From Adiantum capillus-veneris (taxonomy: Eukaryota; Streptophyta; Polypodiopsida; Polypodiales; Pteridaceae), in assembly GCA_014529385.2 (NCBI GenBank), contig CM043969.1, positions 34,114,446 through 34,178,445 of the forward strand: a stretch of 64,000 nt of DNA, written 5' to 3'. Every line of letters begins with the position of its first letter. Within the stretch, counting starts at the first letter, position 1. This document shows, piece by piece, positions 33,250 to 45,020 of the stretch. The notes under the pieces were generated by a model. The model made no database searches. It worked only from the letters and a program-made list of their open reading frames with translations, and was not told the origin of the DNA. Made by a program: the position numbers and the translations under genes.

Positions 33250-33358
33250 GATATCTTCATACCAAGTATCCTATTTGCAGTACCTAAATCATTCACTGAA
33301 AAAGATTTAGACAACTCCTCTTTCAGGTCTTTGATGTACTGCATGTTGGCACTTGCAA

Positions 33359-33832
33359 TCAGCATTCATCAACATACAACATTAGGATGATGAAATTACC
33401 ATCTCCCAAGTTTTTCATGTAGACGTAGTGATCCAAGTTGCATTTTGTGAATCCATGATCCAAAATCCATGCTTGCTTTAAACCATACAAGCTCTTCTTT
33501 ATTCTGCAAACGATTTTCTCCTTACCTTTTACTTCATACCCCTTTGGTTGAAGCATGTAAATTTCCTCCTCTAAGTCACCGTGAGGGAATGCCGCATTTA
33601 AATCCATTTGCTCAAGATTTAGATCATGAGAAACCACAAGGCTTAAGACAAGCCTAATTGAGTTCATTTTTACAATAGGAGAAAATATTTCATTGAAGTC
33701 AATACCTTTCTTTTGAGAAAACCCTTTTACCACAAGCATAGACTTGTACCTTTTCTTCCCACCTTCTTCTTCCTTCAGCTTGTACACCCATTTCTTTTGA
33801 AATGCCCGCTTATCTTTACGCAAATCAACCAA
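33359..33832 (-). pseudogene. Copia copy 2 reverse transcriptase, catalytic site destroyed
   Basis: Collinear with copy 1 RT, but 30 bases (10 residues after LYGLKQA) are deleted. A one-base deletion turns the YVDDM catalytic loop into YVDEC followed by a stop. The stop preceding the frame is the same as in copy 1. Confidence 0.88.
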
Positions 33833-34405
33833 CTCCTATGTTTGGTTGCGATGTAGTGAGTCCATCTCCACTTTCATGCTCTTCATCCATTCTTCTTTGG
33901 ATTCGTGATGCATAGCTTCTTCGTATGATTCTGGCTCTCCAGAATCTGAGATCAAGAAATGGTTGAAGGAAGGAACAAACCTTTCTGAAGGTCTACTTGC
34001 TTTTGTGGATCTTTGGGGAGTAGGTTGAGGCTCCTCAGCTGGTTGGCGTTGTTACACGCTGTCACCGTTTGCAGTCCTTGAGTCTTCACCGTCCTCAAGC
34101 TCCATGTACTCATCACCTGTTTATTTTGTTTGTTTTCTCTCCAAGTAAGCTTTGTACATATTTTGTTCGTTAAACATTACATCCATACTGCTAAAGATTT
34201 TACCATCTTCAGGATTCCATAGGCGATACCCAAAGTCACCTTCTCCATAGCCAATGATGAAACACTTTTTGGACTTTGCATCTAGCTTTGATCTTAAGCT
34301 TCTATCTATGTGCATGAAAGCCTCACACCCAAACGCTTTGAGAAATGCATAATTCATCGATTTACCTATCCATGCCTCTTCTCGAACTCCCCCATCCAAT
34401 GCCAT
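33833..34405 (-). pseudogene. Copia copy 2 integrase C-terminus and linker
   Basis: Almost base-for-base identical to 29156-29725 of copy 1, including the three stop codons in the linker. It includes FGCEAFMHI and YGEGDFGYRLW. Identity falls abruptly to the right of about 34400. Confidence 0.85.
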
Positions 34406-36230
34406 TGAGGATGATCAGTTGATTAAGTACCAGGATGTACTTATTGCTTCCTCCCAAAGCTCAAGTAGTAGGCCTGCATGTAGTTGCATGCTTCCTACTC
34501 CCTCCATGATTGTTATGTTTGTCCTTCCAGAAATGCCGTTTTGTTGAGGTGTCCTTGGGATTGTCTTTTGCCTCCGAATGCCATTGCTAGCACAAAAGCT
34601 TTCAAAAGCTTGGCTTCAATATTGGCCTCCATTGTTGGATATGAGGCATTTAACCATTCTCCACAAAGGCTTTCCACCTTTGAAATATAGATAACACATC
34701 GGATTTATTGTTCATTACATAAACCCATGTTTTCCTAGTCGCATCGTCTATGAATGTTACATAGTATAATGAGCCACCAAGTGATGGTGTACTTGTAGGA
34801 CCCCAAATGTCAGCCAACTCAAGCTTTTTTTTTTTCTTTCATTTCCAAAATTTTGAAAATTTACCCTCTTTTGTTTACCATAAACACAATCTTCACAGAT
34901 TTCTAAGTCCACTTCTTTCAAACCTAGTAGAAGCTTCTTTGTTTGAACGATTTTCATTCCTTTGGCACTCATATGCCCAAGCCGGTAGTGCCACACCGCA
35001 CTGTCGACTTCTATAGTTGCTGCATAAGCTGAAGGTTACATGCTAACAGTACACAAGTAACGTGTACCAACCTTTTCTCCCTTGGCAACCACCAAAGATC
35101 CCATTGAGATCTCCCACCGTTTGTTTCCGAATGCAATGTTGTGACCTTTATCGCCCAATTGTCTTGTAGAGATCTAATTTTTGCGAAGAGAAGGACCATG
35201 CCTAACATTTTTAAGCTTCCATTAATTTTTGTTAGCAGTTTTGATACAAACTATACCTTTGCCGACAATTGCACAAGCTTCATCATCTCCCAAGTATATA
35301 TACCCAAAATTACCTTTGGTGTAATCTTGGAAATGTTGCTTAGGTAGTGTCACATGGAATGAATCCCCGGAATCTACTATCCAAGAATTAGACACATTGT
35401 CTAATGAGAGAATTAGAGCATCTTGCGCTGCCACATTGGCCTCGGATGTTGTCTTGTTGTCTTGAGACTCCGACTCCTTTTTCTTCTTTGACCAGCAATT
35501 CTTCTTGACGTGGCCCTTCTTGCCGCAGTTCCAACATTCAAGAATTGACTTTGTGTGTGACTTGCTCCGTCTTGAGTGATCGCGAACCTTTTGGTTTTTG
35601 AAACTCTCCTTAGGCCTTCCTCTTGTTTCCACTGACAGTGCAACACTTGATGATTCTCCTGTGCTTCTCCTTTGTATTTCCTTGCTCATGAGAACACCCA
35701 CAACATCATCAAACTTAAGAGTATTTGTGCCAAAAATAGAATTACTTAGAGCCATCACAAGGCTATCCCAACTATTCGATAGAGACCATAGTATAAGGAG
35801 AGCTTGCACTTTGTCATTGAAATTTATTTTCACCGATCAAAGCTGACTTATGTTTGTGTTAAAGTCATTTAGGTGTTCTACAACTGAACCATTCTCTGCC
35901 ATCTTTAGATTGAATAAGCGCTTCATGAGAAATACCTTATTGGATGTAGATGGTTTCTCGTAGAAGTCATCAAGTGACTTCACCAAATCCTTTGTGGTCT
36001 TCATCTCTGAAATGTTGAACAACACCGTTGACACCAAGCTTAACCGGATTGTTCCCAGTGCCTTTTGATCAAGGACAATCCATGCTTCATCTTGTTGCGG
36101 GCTTCTTTGCAAGACCACCTAGTAGCAAATAGAGGTCCTTCTGGTAGAGGTAGTCTTCAATCTGCATCTTCCAATGTTGGTAGTTTTTGCCGTTGAGCTT
36201 CTCAATCTTGAGCTTCTCTTCCTCCGCCAT
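34406..36230 (-). pseudogene. Copia copy 2 gag, protease and integrase N-terminus
   Basis: Gag (36118-35837) keeps LVKSLDDFYEKPSTSNKVFL, which copy 1 lost. The next frame (35833-35222) has an intact zinc knuckle CWNCGKKGHVKKNC and protease WIVDSGDSFHVTLP. Pre-integrase MWHYRLGHMSAKGM lies at 34996-34757. The integrase core near 34500-34560 reads TPQQNGISGRTN, with the catalytic Glu replaced by Gly. Frameshifts and stops separate the pieces. Confidence 0.85.
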
Positions 36231-36289
36231 TACTCCCACTCAATTCAAGGAATCCTTTCCTTGAGATGATTTAGCTACGAGCAAACCTT

Positions 36290-36301
36290 GCTCTGATACC
36301 A
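36290..36301 (-). promoter_or_regulatory. Primer-binding site of copia copy 2
   Basis: Minus strand TGGTATCAGAGC, a perfect match to the plant initiator-Met tRNA priming site, two bases inside LTR 3. Confidence 0.88.
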
Positions 36302-36303
36302 GT

Positions 36304-36998
36304 TGTTAGGAAATATGACATAGCTAAGTAGACAATTGAGTAGATTACTTAATGGAGAGGGATAACTTACACACAAGAGATTATAGAGTAGAGAGAGAGA
36401 GAGAGAGAGAGAGCGAGATTACAAATGATATACATGGTTCACCCAATGTGGGCTACATCCACAGGAAAGCAGCCACTTAATGGCTTTAGTACTTTAAACA
36501 AGAAGTAAGCATTATACCCTCAATAGAGCTCCCTCCTTGCTTCACTCTGACCACCTCACACCCACCTTGTTGCATCAACTTCACACTGTGAAATGTGTGT
36601 AGAAATGGCCTCCTTTTATAGGCCAAAAGTGCCACCCTCTCTCATGAGAGGCAGCCATGTGTAGCCGCCCTTGTGTAGATAAGTCCAAATCGGACCCTCC
36701 AATCCGCCCATGTGTGGCCGCCCTTGAGAAGACAAATCCGCTTTTGAATTTGGCCACCGGCCATTGACTATTAGCCACCAGCCAACCGACCAACCGACTG
36801 GTCATTCTCAGACCACTTTCCGACCGCCGTCCGGCCATAATATTCCGGCCAGAAGGAATATTCCGATCGTGAAAATTTTGGTTTTTGACGAGTGATTTTT
36901 CTTTACACACTATGGCTTCTCCTCGTAATGGGGACCTTACAAATGTGCGTTTTTACCGCGGAAAGTTTCAAGGGGTAAATTAGGCTCCATACTTAACA
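36304..36998 (-). repeat. Copia LTR 3 (5' LTR of copy 2)
   Basis: Ends TGTTAGG and CTTAACA as in the others, followed by the AAAGC target copy at 36999-37003. (GA)n at 36390-36414. Confidence 0.92.
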
Positions 36999-37003
36999 AA
37001 AGC

Positions 37004-37840
37004 ATGATCTCTTACTAATATCTAAACATTCCTAGATCTCATCTTCCAAAAATTAGAATGCAGATGCCTTTTTTGGCATAGTTTTCAGAGGCACGAACCA
37101 TTTGAGACTTCTCGACTCTTGGTGCAAGGAGGTTCTTATTTCAATTTTACTAAATGAATAGGGAGCCAAGAGGATTATGACTTTTCAAGACCACCTATCC
37201 ATTGACATGGAAATCTAAGTGAGTCGCCACTTTCCTCCCCACACTCACACTTTAAATCTTGTTTCCTAATTACTATCACATGATTGCTCATAACACGTAG
37301 TCGTTTATTAGAGTTCCCAACACAAGTTCATTTAAGCATCCCTTCAAACAATAAAAATTGCCACAAGTCCCTCTTTCTAGGAAAAACTCAACATACAACA
37401 CTACTTCATAGTTTTTCCAATACTCTAAAATTGTAGAAACTTCTTCTGGCAGATGTTTACTCCACCTGTTGTCATTGGCTGTCCATACAACCAATAAGTA
37501 CTACACCTCCTAGAGTGCTCCAGGTGAGTCACATCATATGTCCATAGAAATGAACTAAGCTGCCTCGTAGAAATGGGTCAGCATTGTACATAGAAATGCA
37601 CAGCTCCTACGTAGAAACACAAGCTACCACCCTGTGATCAAAGGGGAGTTCAAACTAAATCAGTACTGGAATAAAATGAAATAAGGTTGAGAGAGTCCTA
37701 CCCCTAAGCGAGCATAAGTAAATCTCATACTTTGAATTGATACCATTTTGCATGCATAATATCCAGTTGTGCACTAATCACGTGATTAGTTTCATAGATA
37801 ATATCCATTTGTGCACTAATCACGTGATTAATGTAGGCTT
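37004..37840 (-). repeat. Rest of gypsy copy B LTR, plus a small tandem repeat
   Basis: Aligns by eye with 23084-23830 of copy A. At about 37745-37835 a 41-bp unit containing the palindrome AATCACGTGATT (a CACGTG core) occurs twice. The same unit occurs once near 24590 as AATCACATGATT. Confidence 0.55.
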
Positions 37841-39538
37841 GGCAAAAATAATACTTTTTTCTTTTTCATCACTTTCATCCAAAAATATTAAGTTTTAATG
37901 AGTAATAATAGATCAAAATGGCATGATAATTTTTTTTAGAAAAAAAATCATGGAGACCCCCCTCTGCTAGGGTGGTGGAGACCTTACAGCTAGCTCACAT
38001 CTAGAAATTAACTGGAGACACTGGGATTTTGTAGAGAACATAGATAGATTTGGGTTCCTAGACCACAAAAGCTAGCACATCCTCATAGATCTCCTATATT
38101 TCCTTTGACTACACCCATGCTAGAGAGATCTAGACCACATTCATGACTAGAGAGGCCTACCCCACAATGGTGGAGCCATAGACATTCACGATCACATGTG
38201 AGAAGAGGTTGACATACATTCATTGAGATACCACAACCATTGTTGAGGATTTGCCTATTGAAGAGCTAACCACCTTTCACACCACGAGTTGACATGAGCC
38301 ATAGATCACCAGAGATTTTCCTTGCCATGCTATTGAGTTAGATCTAGATAAGATTCAGCTATTGAGGGATCTTGAGCCTTATATCATATTGATCACATAG
38401 TCACAGGTTGTCAAAGGCTGATGTCATCCCAAGACCCATTATTTAAGCTACAATTTCTACCATTGATATGGAGTTGGGTGTTATCCAGACGATGACCATT
38501 AGACAAAAATCTAGAAGATTGTAGATTTTACTGCTTGGAGAGAGTTCTCTTATCCCTCTTGGCTTGTGTAGATTGACTATGGTGCACTAGACACATGCAC
38601 ACATATTAGAGGCACTTTTTTTCGTTTGGGTTTTTTCCCTCTAGACATCTAGGTTAGAGACTTAGTATAGGATTTCTTTTTATTTTTATTTAGGTAGTAA
38701 AACTTTCACGTCTATGGTGATACACCTTTTGAGGTGATAGTGTTTTATTTATAATTTTTCAACATAGATGGACTTTAGCTTCCACTTAGCATGGATATCT
38801 TGAGTTTTGGCATTTCTTGTTTGCTTTCACCACAAGTGTAAAAGCTTACACTGGAAGAGAAATCCCGGCTTGATTTTGATCCTTCACTCACATGTATTGC
38901 TTATGGTACTAGATCCCTAGAGGTTCCCAATGTGGGCACCTTTTTTTGAGAAGAAGAAAGCCCCAAGTATAAAAAATAAGAGCACACATCAAATACTTTT
39001 GAATCAATGTGAAAAAAAGAGAAATAAAAAAAGAGAAAAAGTGAAAGCAAGAAGAATGAAATGAAAAAAGACTTCCATTGAGCTTCAAGTAAAAATTTTA
39101 AGCTTTTGTTTGGAGCTGTGAGAGCTAGCTAGCTAAACTAAGCTCAAAATCACAATTAAGGAATCTTGCATTTAGATCATCTTTCTAGCTTAGCTAGAAA
39201 GATGATCTAGCTAGTACTAGAGTAATTGTTCTAAAACTTAGTCATAGCTAGTACTAGAGTAATTGTTCTAAACCTTAGTCATAGCTAACTAATTGATAGA
39301 CACATCCATAAGCTCAAAACACTCTATTGATTAATTTATTAAGAGCATTTTAGTTTTTCTTAATGAGATTATAACATTTCATAATTATTTGCATTTACTC
39401 ATTACCACATATGCTTTGCCTTCCCCTTATGCTTTATTGACATATGATTGAGCATGCTACCTCATTGACTTTTTCTTTTGCGGCACTTCTTTTTCAACTG
39501 TCTACCATGACATGGATTTTTTAGAGATGACAAAGCTT
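37841..39538. other. Unassigned DNA, probably 3' internal region of an old gypsy element
   Basis: No intact ORF. The plus strand around 38270-38400 has short coding-like runs. The region ends in a polypurine tract at 39539, so it may be the degraded 3' internal part of a plus-strand gypsy element. A hairpin and a tandem repeat lie at 39173-39282. Confidence 0.3.
39173..39282. repeat. Perfect 18-bp hairpin followed by a 37-bp tandem repeat
   Basis: TAGATCATCTTTCTAGCT (39173-39190), one spacer base, then its exact reverse complement (39192-39209). Immediately after it a 37-bp unit beginning AGCTAGTACTAGAGTAATTG occurs twice, with one difference (39209-39245, 39246-39282). Confidence 0.85.
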
Positions 39539-40100
39539 AGGAAGGGGGGAATGTTGGAAGCATCCAACACCAGCATCGATTTTTTACCTTCTTCATGCAC
39601 TACAATCTTGAGTTATCTATGAGTTTGAAGTAGTATTTATTGATTTACTTTATGTGACTTGGGTGGTTGGCCATTCTTTTTTGAACCCTATGCATATAAG
39701 TGAATTGTAGGTCATGTGAAAGGGGAGATATCCTTGTGAGAAAACCCAGAGTAGAGAAGGAGAAGGAGGAGGCTTGGAGCCACAAGTACTCTTTTCACAA
39801 ACCAATTGATACATGCAATGAAGTTCAATAATATTTCTTTTCTCTTGATTTTCCTACAAGGTGTATTAGTGTCTTAATTTGTGTGTATTAAGACCCCTCT
39901 AACTTCTTGACTACCTATTGTATGTTTGATTATGGTGTTGCATGCATGATTAGATTAGTGTGTAGATTAAGATTTTTGCATACATTTCTCTAATCATAAC
40001 CCCATGTGCTTGGGTTAGCTCACGCTTAGGATGTACTTACAAGTTCTCGTAGGGAATGCAATGAAGAGCAATGCGTTATTAGCATAAGGTTCAGCTTATG
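39539..40100 (+). repeat. Polypurine tract and putative 3' LTR of an old gypsy element
   Basis: AGGAAGGGGGGAA (39539-39551) is followed by TGTTGGAAGC, a standard plant gypsy polypurine tract/LTR junction. The LTR end is not visible; copia-like sequence takes over by about 40250. Confidence 0.45.
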
Positions 40101-40249
40101 TGTGACACTAATCCCTTCCATTTGTTCTCTCGTCTTCTTATTTCATATGGACTCTCATGATTTCCCCAATCTATTCTTACTACTCTCACACACTCACCCA
40201 TGTGTGATGCTTCCACACCCTAGCTGGGTCACTACCATCTATGGAATGA

Positions 40250-40679
40250 TAATTTTGTTGATTCATTGGAGCCATGCTACAAGGGAGCCAACAAATGTCT
40301 TGCACTTTTTGGTGCTAGTAAGAAAGCTGTATGGTTAGCTTTCCTAGCAGGAGACCTTGATACTTATTAGACTCGAGTGTTGCATTGTGATTGTCAGAAT
40401 TCTATTGCCTTAGCAAAAACCCCGTGTTTCTCTCCAAGTCAAAACACATAGAGGTCACGTATCATGTGATATGGGACATTTTGTCTAGCAAGCACATCAA
40501 GATAGTCAAGGTTCATGGATGAAAAACCTACAGATAATCTCATAAAGAGCCTAGCCTCAGAGCATTTGCACATTTCATTGAGATGATGGATGTAGGCTGA
40601 AGCCACTAGAATGTTTCACATTTGTACAGCTTGTACATAGATAGGCCACTTGGGTCACATTATCCTTCAAGCGAGAGAT
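40250..40679 (+). pseudogene. Ty1/copia RNase H end and polypurine tract, decayed
   Basis: In shifting plus-strand frames: KKAVWLAFLAGDLDTY, then LSKNPVFLSKSKHIEVTYHV, which corresponds to the conserved copia segment ending in TKHIEVRYHF. It ends in TCAAGCGAGAGAT directly before TGTTGGGC (40680), the usual copia polypurine tract and LTR start. Many stops. Unrelated to the tandem array by its LTR sequence. Confidence 0.7.
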
Positions 40680-41020
40680 TGTTGGGCTTCACATCAATTA
40701 AGCAGACACCAATTACTAACCCATTTATAACTAACCTTATTCATTCTTTATGGTTGATAGAATAAGGGAGTGAGAGGGGGTATTATCCTCACTCTGATCT
40801 CCACCCAAATATGTGTCTTCTTCTTCGTGCGCATGTGCACTTTTCATGAAGGTCATACTCACCCCATACAAGTGAGGCAAGACTTTAGGGAAACATGTAG
40901 AAAACATTAACTCAATATCAAGATCTCATGCCCTTTACTTCTTCATAATAGACTTGAGGAATTATATACGATGGTGGAGAATTTGGGATTATTAATGCCA
41001 ACAAGGAAAGTGTTACAATT
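40680..41020 (+). repeat. Putative copia LTR start and unassigned DNA
   Basis: Begins TGTTGGGCTTCACATC right after the polypurine tract. The far end cannot be placed because no second copy is in the window. Confidence 0.4.
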
Positions 41021-41114
41021 AATTAGCCTATGAGATGGAGAGAACATATGAGAAGGAGATAAAGACAACCAAAGAGTTTTAATATCGTGTGGGTGTGTGT
41101 GTCTGTGTAGAGAC

Positions 41115-41118
<4 letters not shown>

Positions 41119-41147
<29 letters not shown>
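41119..41147. repeat. (GA)n microsatellite
   Basis: About 14 GA units preceded by a GT-rich stretch. Frames running through it are low-complexity artefacts. Confidence 0.9.
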
Positions 41148-41668
41148 ACTTTTGTGTGTGGGGGGGCACACTAGTCCTAGGCATAGGGGCATCCGTAGTA
41201 GGTCTAGAGGAGCCAACTCCCCAAAGGTTCTGCGCGCAAGCAACCTGCTCTGGTGTGAATTGTGACAAAAAGGAGACCATCTGCTTGGGCGACATGTCAA
41301 CCCGAGTGACAGGAAAAATAAAACTAGGAGAGTATGTATCGTTGTCATTGTCCATGGATACATATACAAAAATAACATAGATACAACACATTAGTTCACA
41401 AAAAAAAGCTTAAGCAATGCAAATAACAAAAAAACAAAGCTGCAACACAACTCATTATATCTATCCATTATTGTAGAATAATTAAAAGAGTTTTACAAAA
41501 GAGTTCCTAGTAGAAAACAATAGTCGATATCTCATATTATATGAGAGTTGATGCGCCAAAGATGTCTATCTCAATCTATACTTCTGCATATTTGTCATCA
41601 AACTCCACTTCTTTGTCGCTCTTTGCATCAACTTGCATATTTGAAACCTCATTTCTAGGTTCAGGCAT

Positions 41669-42230
41669 TTACTCACCACTCACTCCCAGCTCAAAATCCT
41701 CATTTATATCATCCTTTGGCCGTGCACTTTGTTCATGAAGCTCTTTGACCTCAACTTCCAATCCTTCACACACTTGCTTTCTCCGTGGAGAAACTTGAAC
41801 AACATAGAGCCTGCGCCGTTTAGATAGATCTTTTTCATCATTTTCTCTCCATAGTGGATCTAATGTGAGCACAACTTATTCACAATGTTGTGGAAGTAAG
41901 AATGTATCCCGCACATCTGTCCACACCCGCCTAGAGTTCACTTGAATCAGTCCACTCTTATCTTTGTCAACAATTTCATTATGGCCGTTGGTAATAACTT
42001 TGAACCACTTGACATCAAAGATAAAAATATCAAACTTCCTAAAGCTAATCTTCAAGGTGTCTTGGATGTAGCCACAGTACTCAAGCTGTCTAGTCTCTGT
42101 GTTCTCATCCCTGAAACTACTCCTACTTTCTTGGAAGAAGCTTGCCCTAATTCCACTTTCAAAGGTGACTCTTTGTGCGTCTATCCGTTGCACTCTAAAG
42201 TGTCTCCCATGCAATCACAAAGCTCTATAT
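41669..42230 (-). pseudogene. Fragment of a CACTA transposon protein (DUF4216-like)
   Basis: Minus-strand frame from about 42214 down to 41669 with one TAA at 41876-41878. It contains RQLEYCGYIQDTLKISF, then a VKWFKV motif, KSGLIQVNSRRVW and LPQHCE, followed past the stop by VVLTLDPLW. This order matches the DUF4216 region at the C-terminus of plant En/Spm transposase proteins (YYG...FKCDWFDV...G...VN...F.LASQ..QV.YV.DP). The remainder of the transposase is not seen; 42230-42800 has only short unrecognised frames. It is separate from the CACTA element at 60779 and on the opposite strand. Confidence 0.6.
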
Positions 42231-42800
42231 TTGTGATACAACAGCCACAAAATTGAAACGAACTTAAAGTTATTAAAGTAATGTGATCATGTGGACCTGC
42301 AAAAGGAAGTTGTGAAAATATTTACAAGTTAATTGCAACCCCTTGACATCTCCTCTTCCTCTTCAATAATCAACACTCCGTTCCTCTTTGCCTCTGAGAT
42401 TGTTGCATCTAGCCACCGTCCAGTAGGAAAAGCAGGCAATTTCTAAAGATGATCTAGAAAAGTAAGGTTTCTAGTGGCACGGTTGCACTTGAATTACAAA
42501 ATCAATTTGTCAAGCGTTGTTGTTTTTCTCCTTCGTACCTCTCTAGCCACTCTTGTATGACGTCTGAGTTGAAAAGACAAAATCTCATAACCTTTTCTCA
42601 CATTGTGATATCTATCCTCCTAATGATGCCTTGTCCCTACGGCAAGTCCCCTATCACCTTGACATAGATGGTAGTAGTCCACATTTGGGGCATCTCTTGA
42701 ATTTGATCTCCCTCCAAATCTACCTACACATATATCGGTGCCCGCCACTTACATCGATAATCTGACATTGTGATTTAAGCAATCTCTTGTAGTGATGGCA

Positions 42801-43400
42801 TTCAAAATGGGCAGAGATGTGCTCTCAATTGAATGGATCTCAGAGGGAAAATAAGGGTACTAAGCATAGGAATCAAGCTAAGGATAGTGAATGCAATAGA
42901 CATAGTTGTAGATTAGTACAGAAGAAATCAAAGAAGAAGCTTAATCTAGACATAGTTACTGAAACTAATGACAATGATAAATGGGAGGCAGGCATGGACC
43001 ATTACAGAAAGCATTGTCCCTAAGAACGGAAGTCAAACTCGAAGGACAAATCCAGACACCATGAGAGCATGGGAAAAAGGATGATCTTGATGTGCATATT
43101 TAAGCATCTGAATAGTATGTTGAGCTAAAGAACACTGACAAAGATGAGTGGGTAGAATAACTCCAGCAAACCCTGAAGAATGCAGCACAAAAATGGTATT
43201 ATCACTATTTTGCATGTCAGCTCAAAACTTATAGCAAGTTGATCAGTGCCTTTCAATTAGAATATACTAATAATAGGGGTGATGAGTCCATCCTATATGA
43301 GCTAGATAAAATCAAACAGGGAAAAAGATTTCAATTTGGAGCTATGAAGAGAAGATCAAAAGAGCTAACAAGACAATTGCATGAGCCTCCATAGGAAAAG
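42801..43400 (+). pseudogene. Decayed gypsy gag fragment
   Basis: From about 43175 the plus strand reads AAQKWYYHYFACQLKTYSKL and LYELDKIKQGKRFQFGAMKR, matching the Trp-containing core of a gypsy Gag domain. An upstream 68-codon Lys-rich frame (42817-43023) is unrecognised. Stops break the whole. It is followed at once by RT, so protease and much of pol have been lost. Confidence 0.55.
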
Positions 43401-43499
43401 AGAATGTGGGCCTAGTTGCTTGTTATCCACCAGCAACCCATGCAAGTGAAAGCTCAAGAAGACAGTGGACCTAGCAGGATCAAGAAAGAGCCTAGACTA

Positions 43500-44035
43500 G
43501 TGTAACCCCTAAAGAATAAGAGATCATGATTGTGTCACTGAAGGACTACAAATATGTGTTTTCCTAGTCTTACAAAGATCTTAAGAGAGTGGACCCAATA
43601 TATGTCATCATATCATTCCTCTTAAGAGTGATGCTTTTAAGCCCACTAGACAATGCTTGTACACATATAACAAAATGTTTGCATAAAAAATCAAGGAAGA
43701 GATAGAAAAACTGAAGGAGGAAAAATTCATTTAAATAAAATTGAAAACACGGACCAGGAGCCACCTATTGTCATGGTGTCCAAGAAAAATGAGAAACTCG
43801 GAGTTTGTGTACCTTAAAAAGGTCAATGTTGTCATCATTAGAGATACTTATCCTCTTCCTATCATAGATCATGTGCTATAGAGAGTGGCAAGCAAAGATT
43901 CCTACAGTTTTTAAATGGATTTTCAGGTTATAACCAATTGGCAATTAAACCTAAGGACCAATATAATATAGCCTTTTCCACAGAGTGGTACATATATACT
44001 TATCAAGTTATACCACTTGGCTTTGGGATGGGCTA
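43500..44035 (+). pseudogene. Decayed Tat-like reverse transcriptase
   Basis: In shifting frames it follows element 1 RT closely: SYKDLKRVDP (element 1 SYKDLKGVDP), then KIKEEIEKLKEEKFI, LKKVNVVIIRDTYPLPIIDHVL and FSTEW. It stops before the YMDD motif. It is the only other sequence in the window clearly related to the Tat-like element, and is much older. Confidence 0.75.
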
Positions 44036-44579
44036 GTCTTTTTAGACAATTATTCCAGGTTGGGTTAAGAGTTGATTGCCAATTTAGACAAGCAAATTTT
44101 AGACAACAAATCATACAAAGACACCTACACTGAAATGGAACTGGAAATAGTAACTAAAATGGAACTAGAACTTGATTATACTCATATCAGATCAGTACAA
44201 CTAGAACAAAGTACATTGTGAGCCAAAGAGTCTCTCTAAGCTTATCAACAAGAGAATACAAGAATATAATGAGATCCAAGACACTAGACTCAAGAGTATA
44301 GTACAATGCATGTCACTCCCCAAATCATGCCCCAAGCATTCCCCATTAAATGAAGTAATGGCCCCTGTTTATAAGTGTTGCACCAAGTCTAAATGATTTT
44401 CCACTATGCAATTACCATAGTAATTGGCTCGGTAATTAACAATACATTCATCATTTTGGATTCCTACCAAGGAACTATTCCCACCGTCTACATTTCCTTC
44501 CCCTATTTCTTTGAATTTTGAAATATTTCAAAATTTCCAAGCTGATATTTGACAATTTGAAACAAGTTCATGGTTCTTT
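44036..44579. other. No recognisable feature
   Basis: AT-rich DNA between a plus-strand RT relic and a minus-strand integrase relic. No ORF or clear repeat; it could include an LTR of either. Confidence 0.3.
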
Positions 44580-45020
44580 TTTAGCGTCTATACGAATCTC
44601 TAGGACTTGTGGTGGTGGTGCTTCATCTGACCTGGCATAATACAATTTGATCTTAGCACCATTATAGACCCAGGTAGTAACTCAACAACAATACTCTTGA
44701 TAAATCCCTTAATCATATTTTGCCAGTCAAGAAAACCCAATCAACCTGCAACTTAGACTTGTGCAACAACACTAAGTCCCCTTGTTTGAACTCTCTAACC
44801 TTGATCTTGTTGTCATGCTAGTGCTTTTTGCAGTGTTGAACTACCTCTTGCTCCACCATGGCACATTGCCTAATCTCATCCATACGTAATAATTCATCTA
44901 ATCCTTGCTTGAGTTTTTTGTTAATGTCCATATTATGCTCCACTGCTAGCTTGAGACTTAAGATTGCAAACTCCATCAGACAACTACTTTTGTGCCATAG
45001 ACCATTCTGAAGGGTGTCAT
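44580..45020 (-). pseudogene. Decayed gypsy integrase C-terminus
   Basis: The minus strand reads MDEIRQCAMVEQEVVQHCKKH, then VREFKQGDLVLLHKSKLQ, which is the GDLVLL region at the end of gypsy integrases (usually REF..GD.VLL). Further upstream comes a TPF-like segment. Several stops. The catalytic core is not found. Confidence 0.6.

Larger units (their letters stand above)
26937..36998 (-). mobile_element. Ty1/copia tandem array: LTR-internal-LTR-internal-LTR
   Basis: Three LTRs of about 700 bp (26937-27645, 31645-32359, 36304-36998), all TGTTAGG...TTAACA, flank two internal regions of about 4 kb in the same minus orientation. The whole 10-kb array has one perfect 5-bp target duplication at its outer ends. 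Integrase lies before RT, which defines copia. Both internal copies have a primer-binding site, gag, protease, integrase, RT, RNase H and polypurine tract, and both are inactivated. Shared nonsense codons show the element was already dead, or depended on readthrough, when the internal region was duplicated. Confidence 0.92.
24983..37830 (-). mobile_element. Decayed minus-strand gypsy copy B, split by the copia array
   Basis: Right to left: LTR (about 37730-36999, interrupted by the copia array, then 26936-26764), primer-binding site, leader and gag fragment ending at 24983. It is collinear with copy A but more degraded. It lacks the segment matching about 21170-21600 of copy A and everything from protease on. 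DNA between 24660 and 24983 shows nothing recognisable. Confidence 0.6.

Noticed and set aside
41023-41391. 122-codon minus-strand ORF with MSPKQMVSFLSQFTPEQVACAQ
   Set aside because: One end is made by the GA/GT microsatellite. The non-repeat part matches nothing I recognise, so I do not call a gene.
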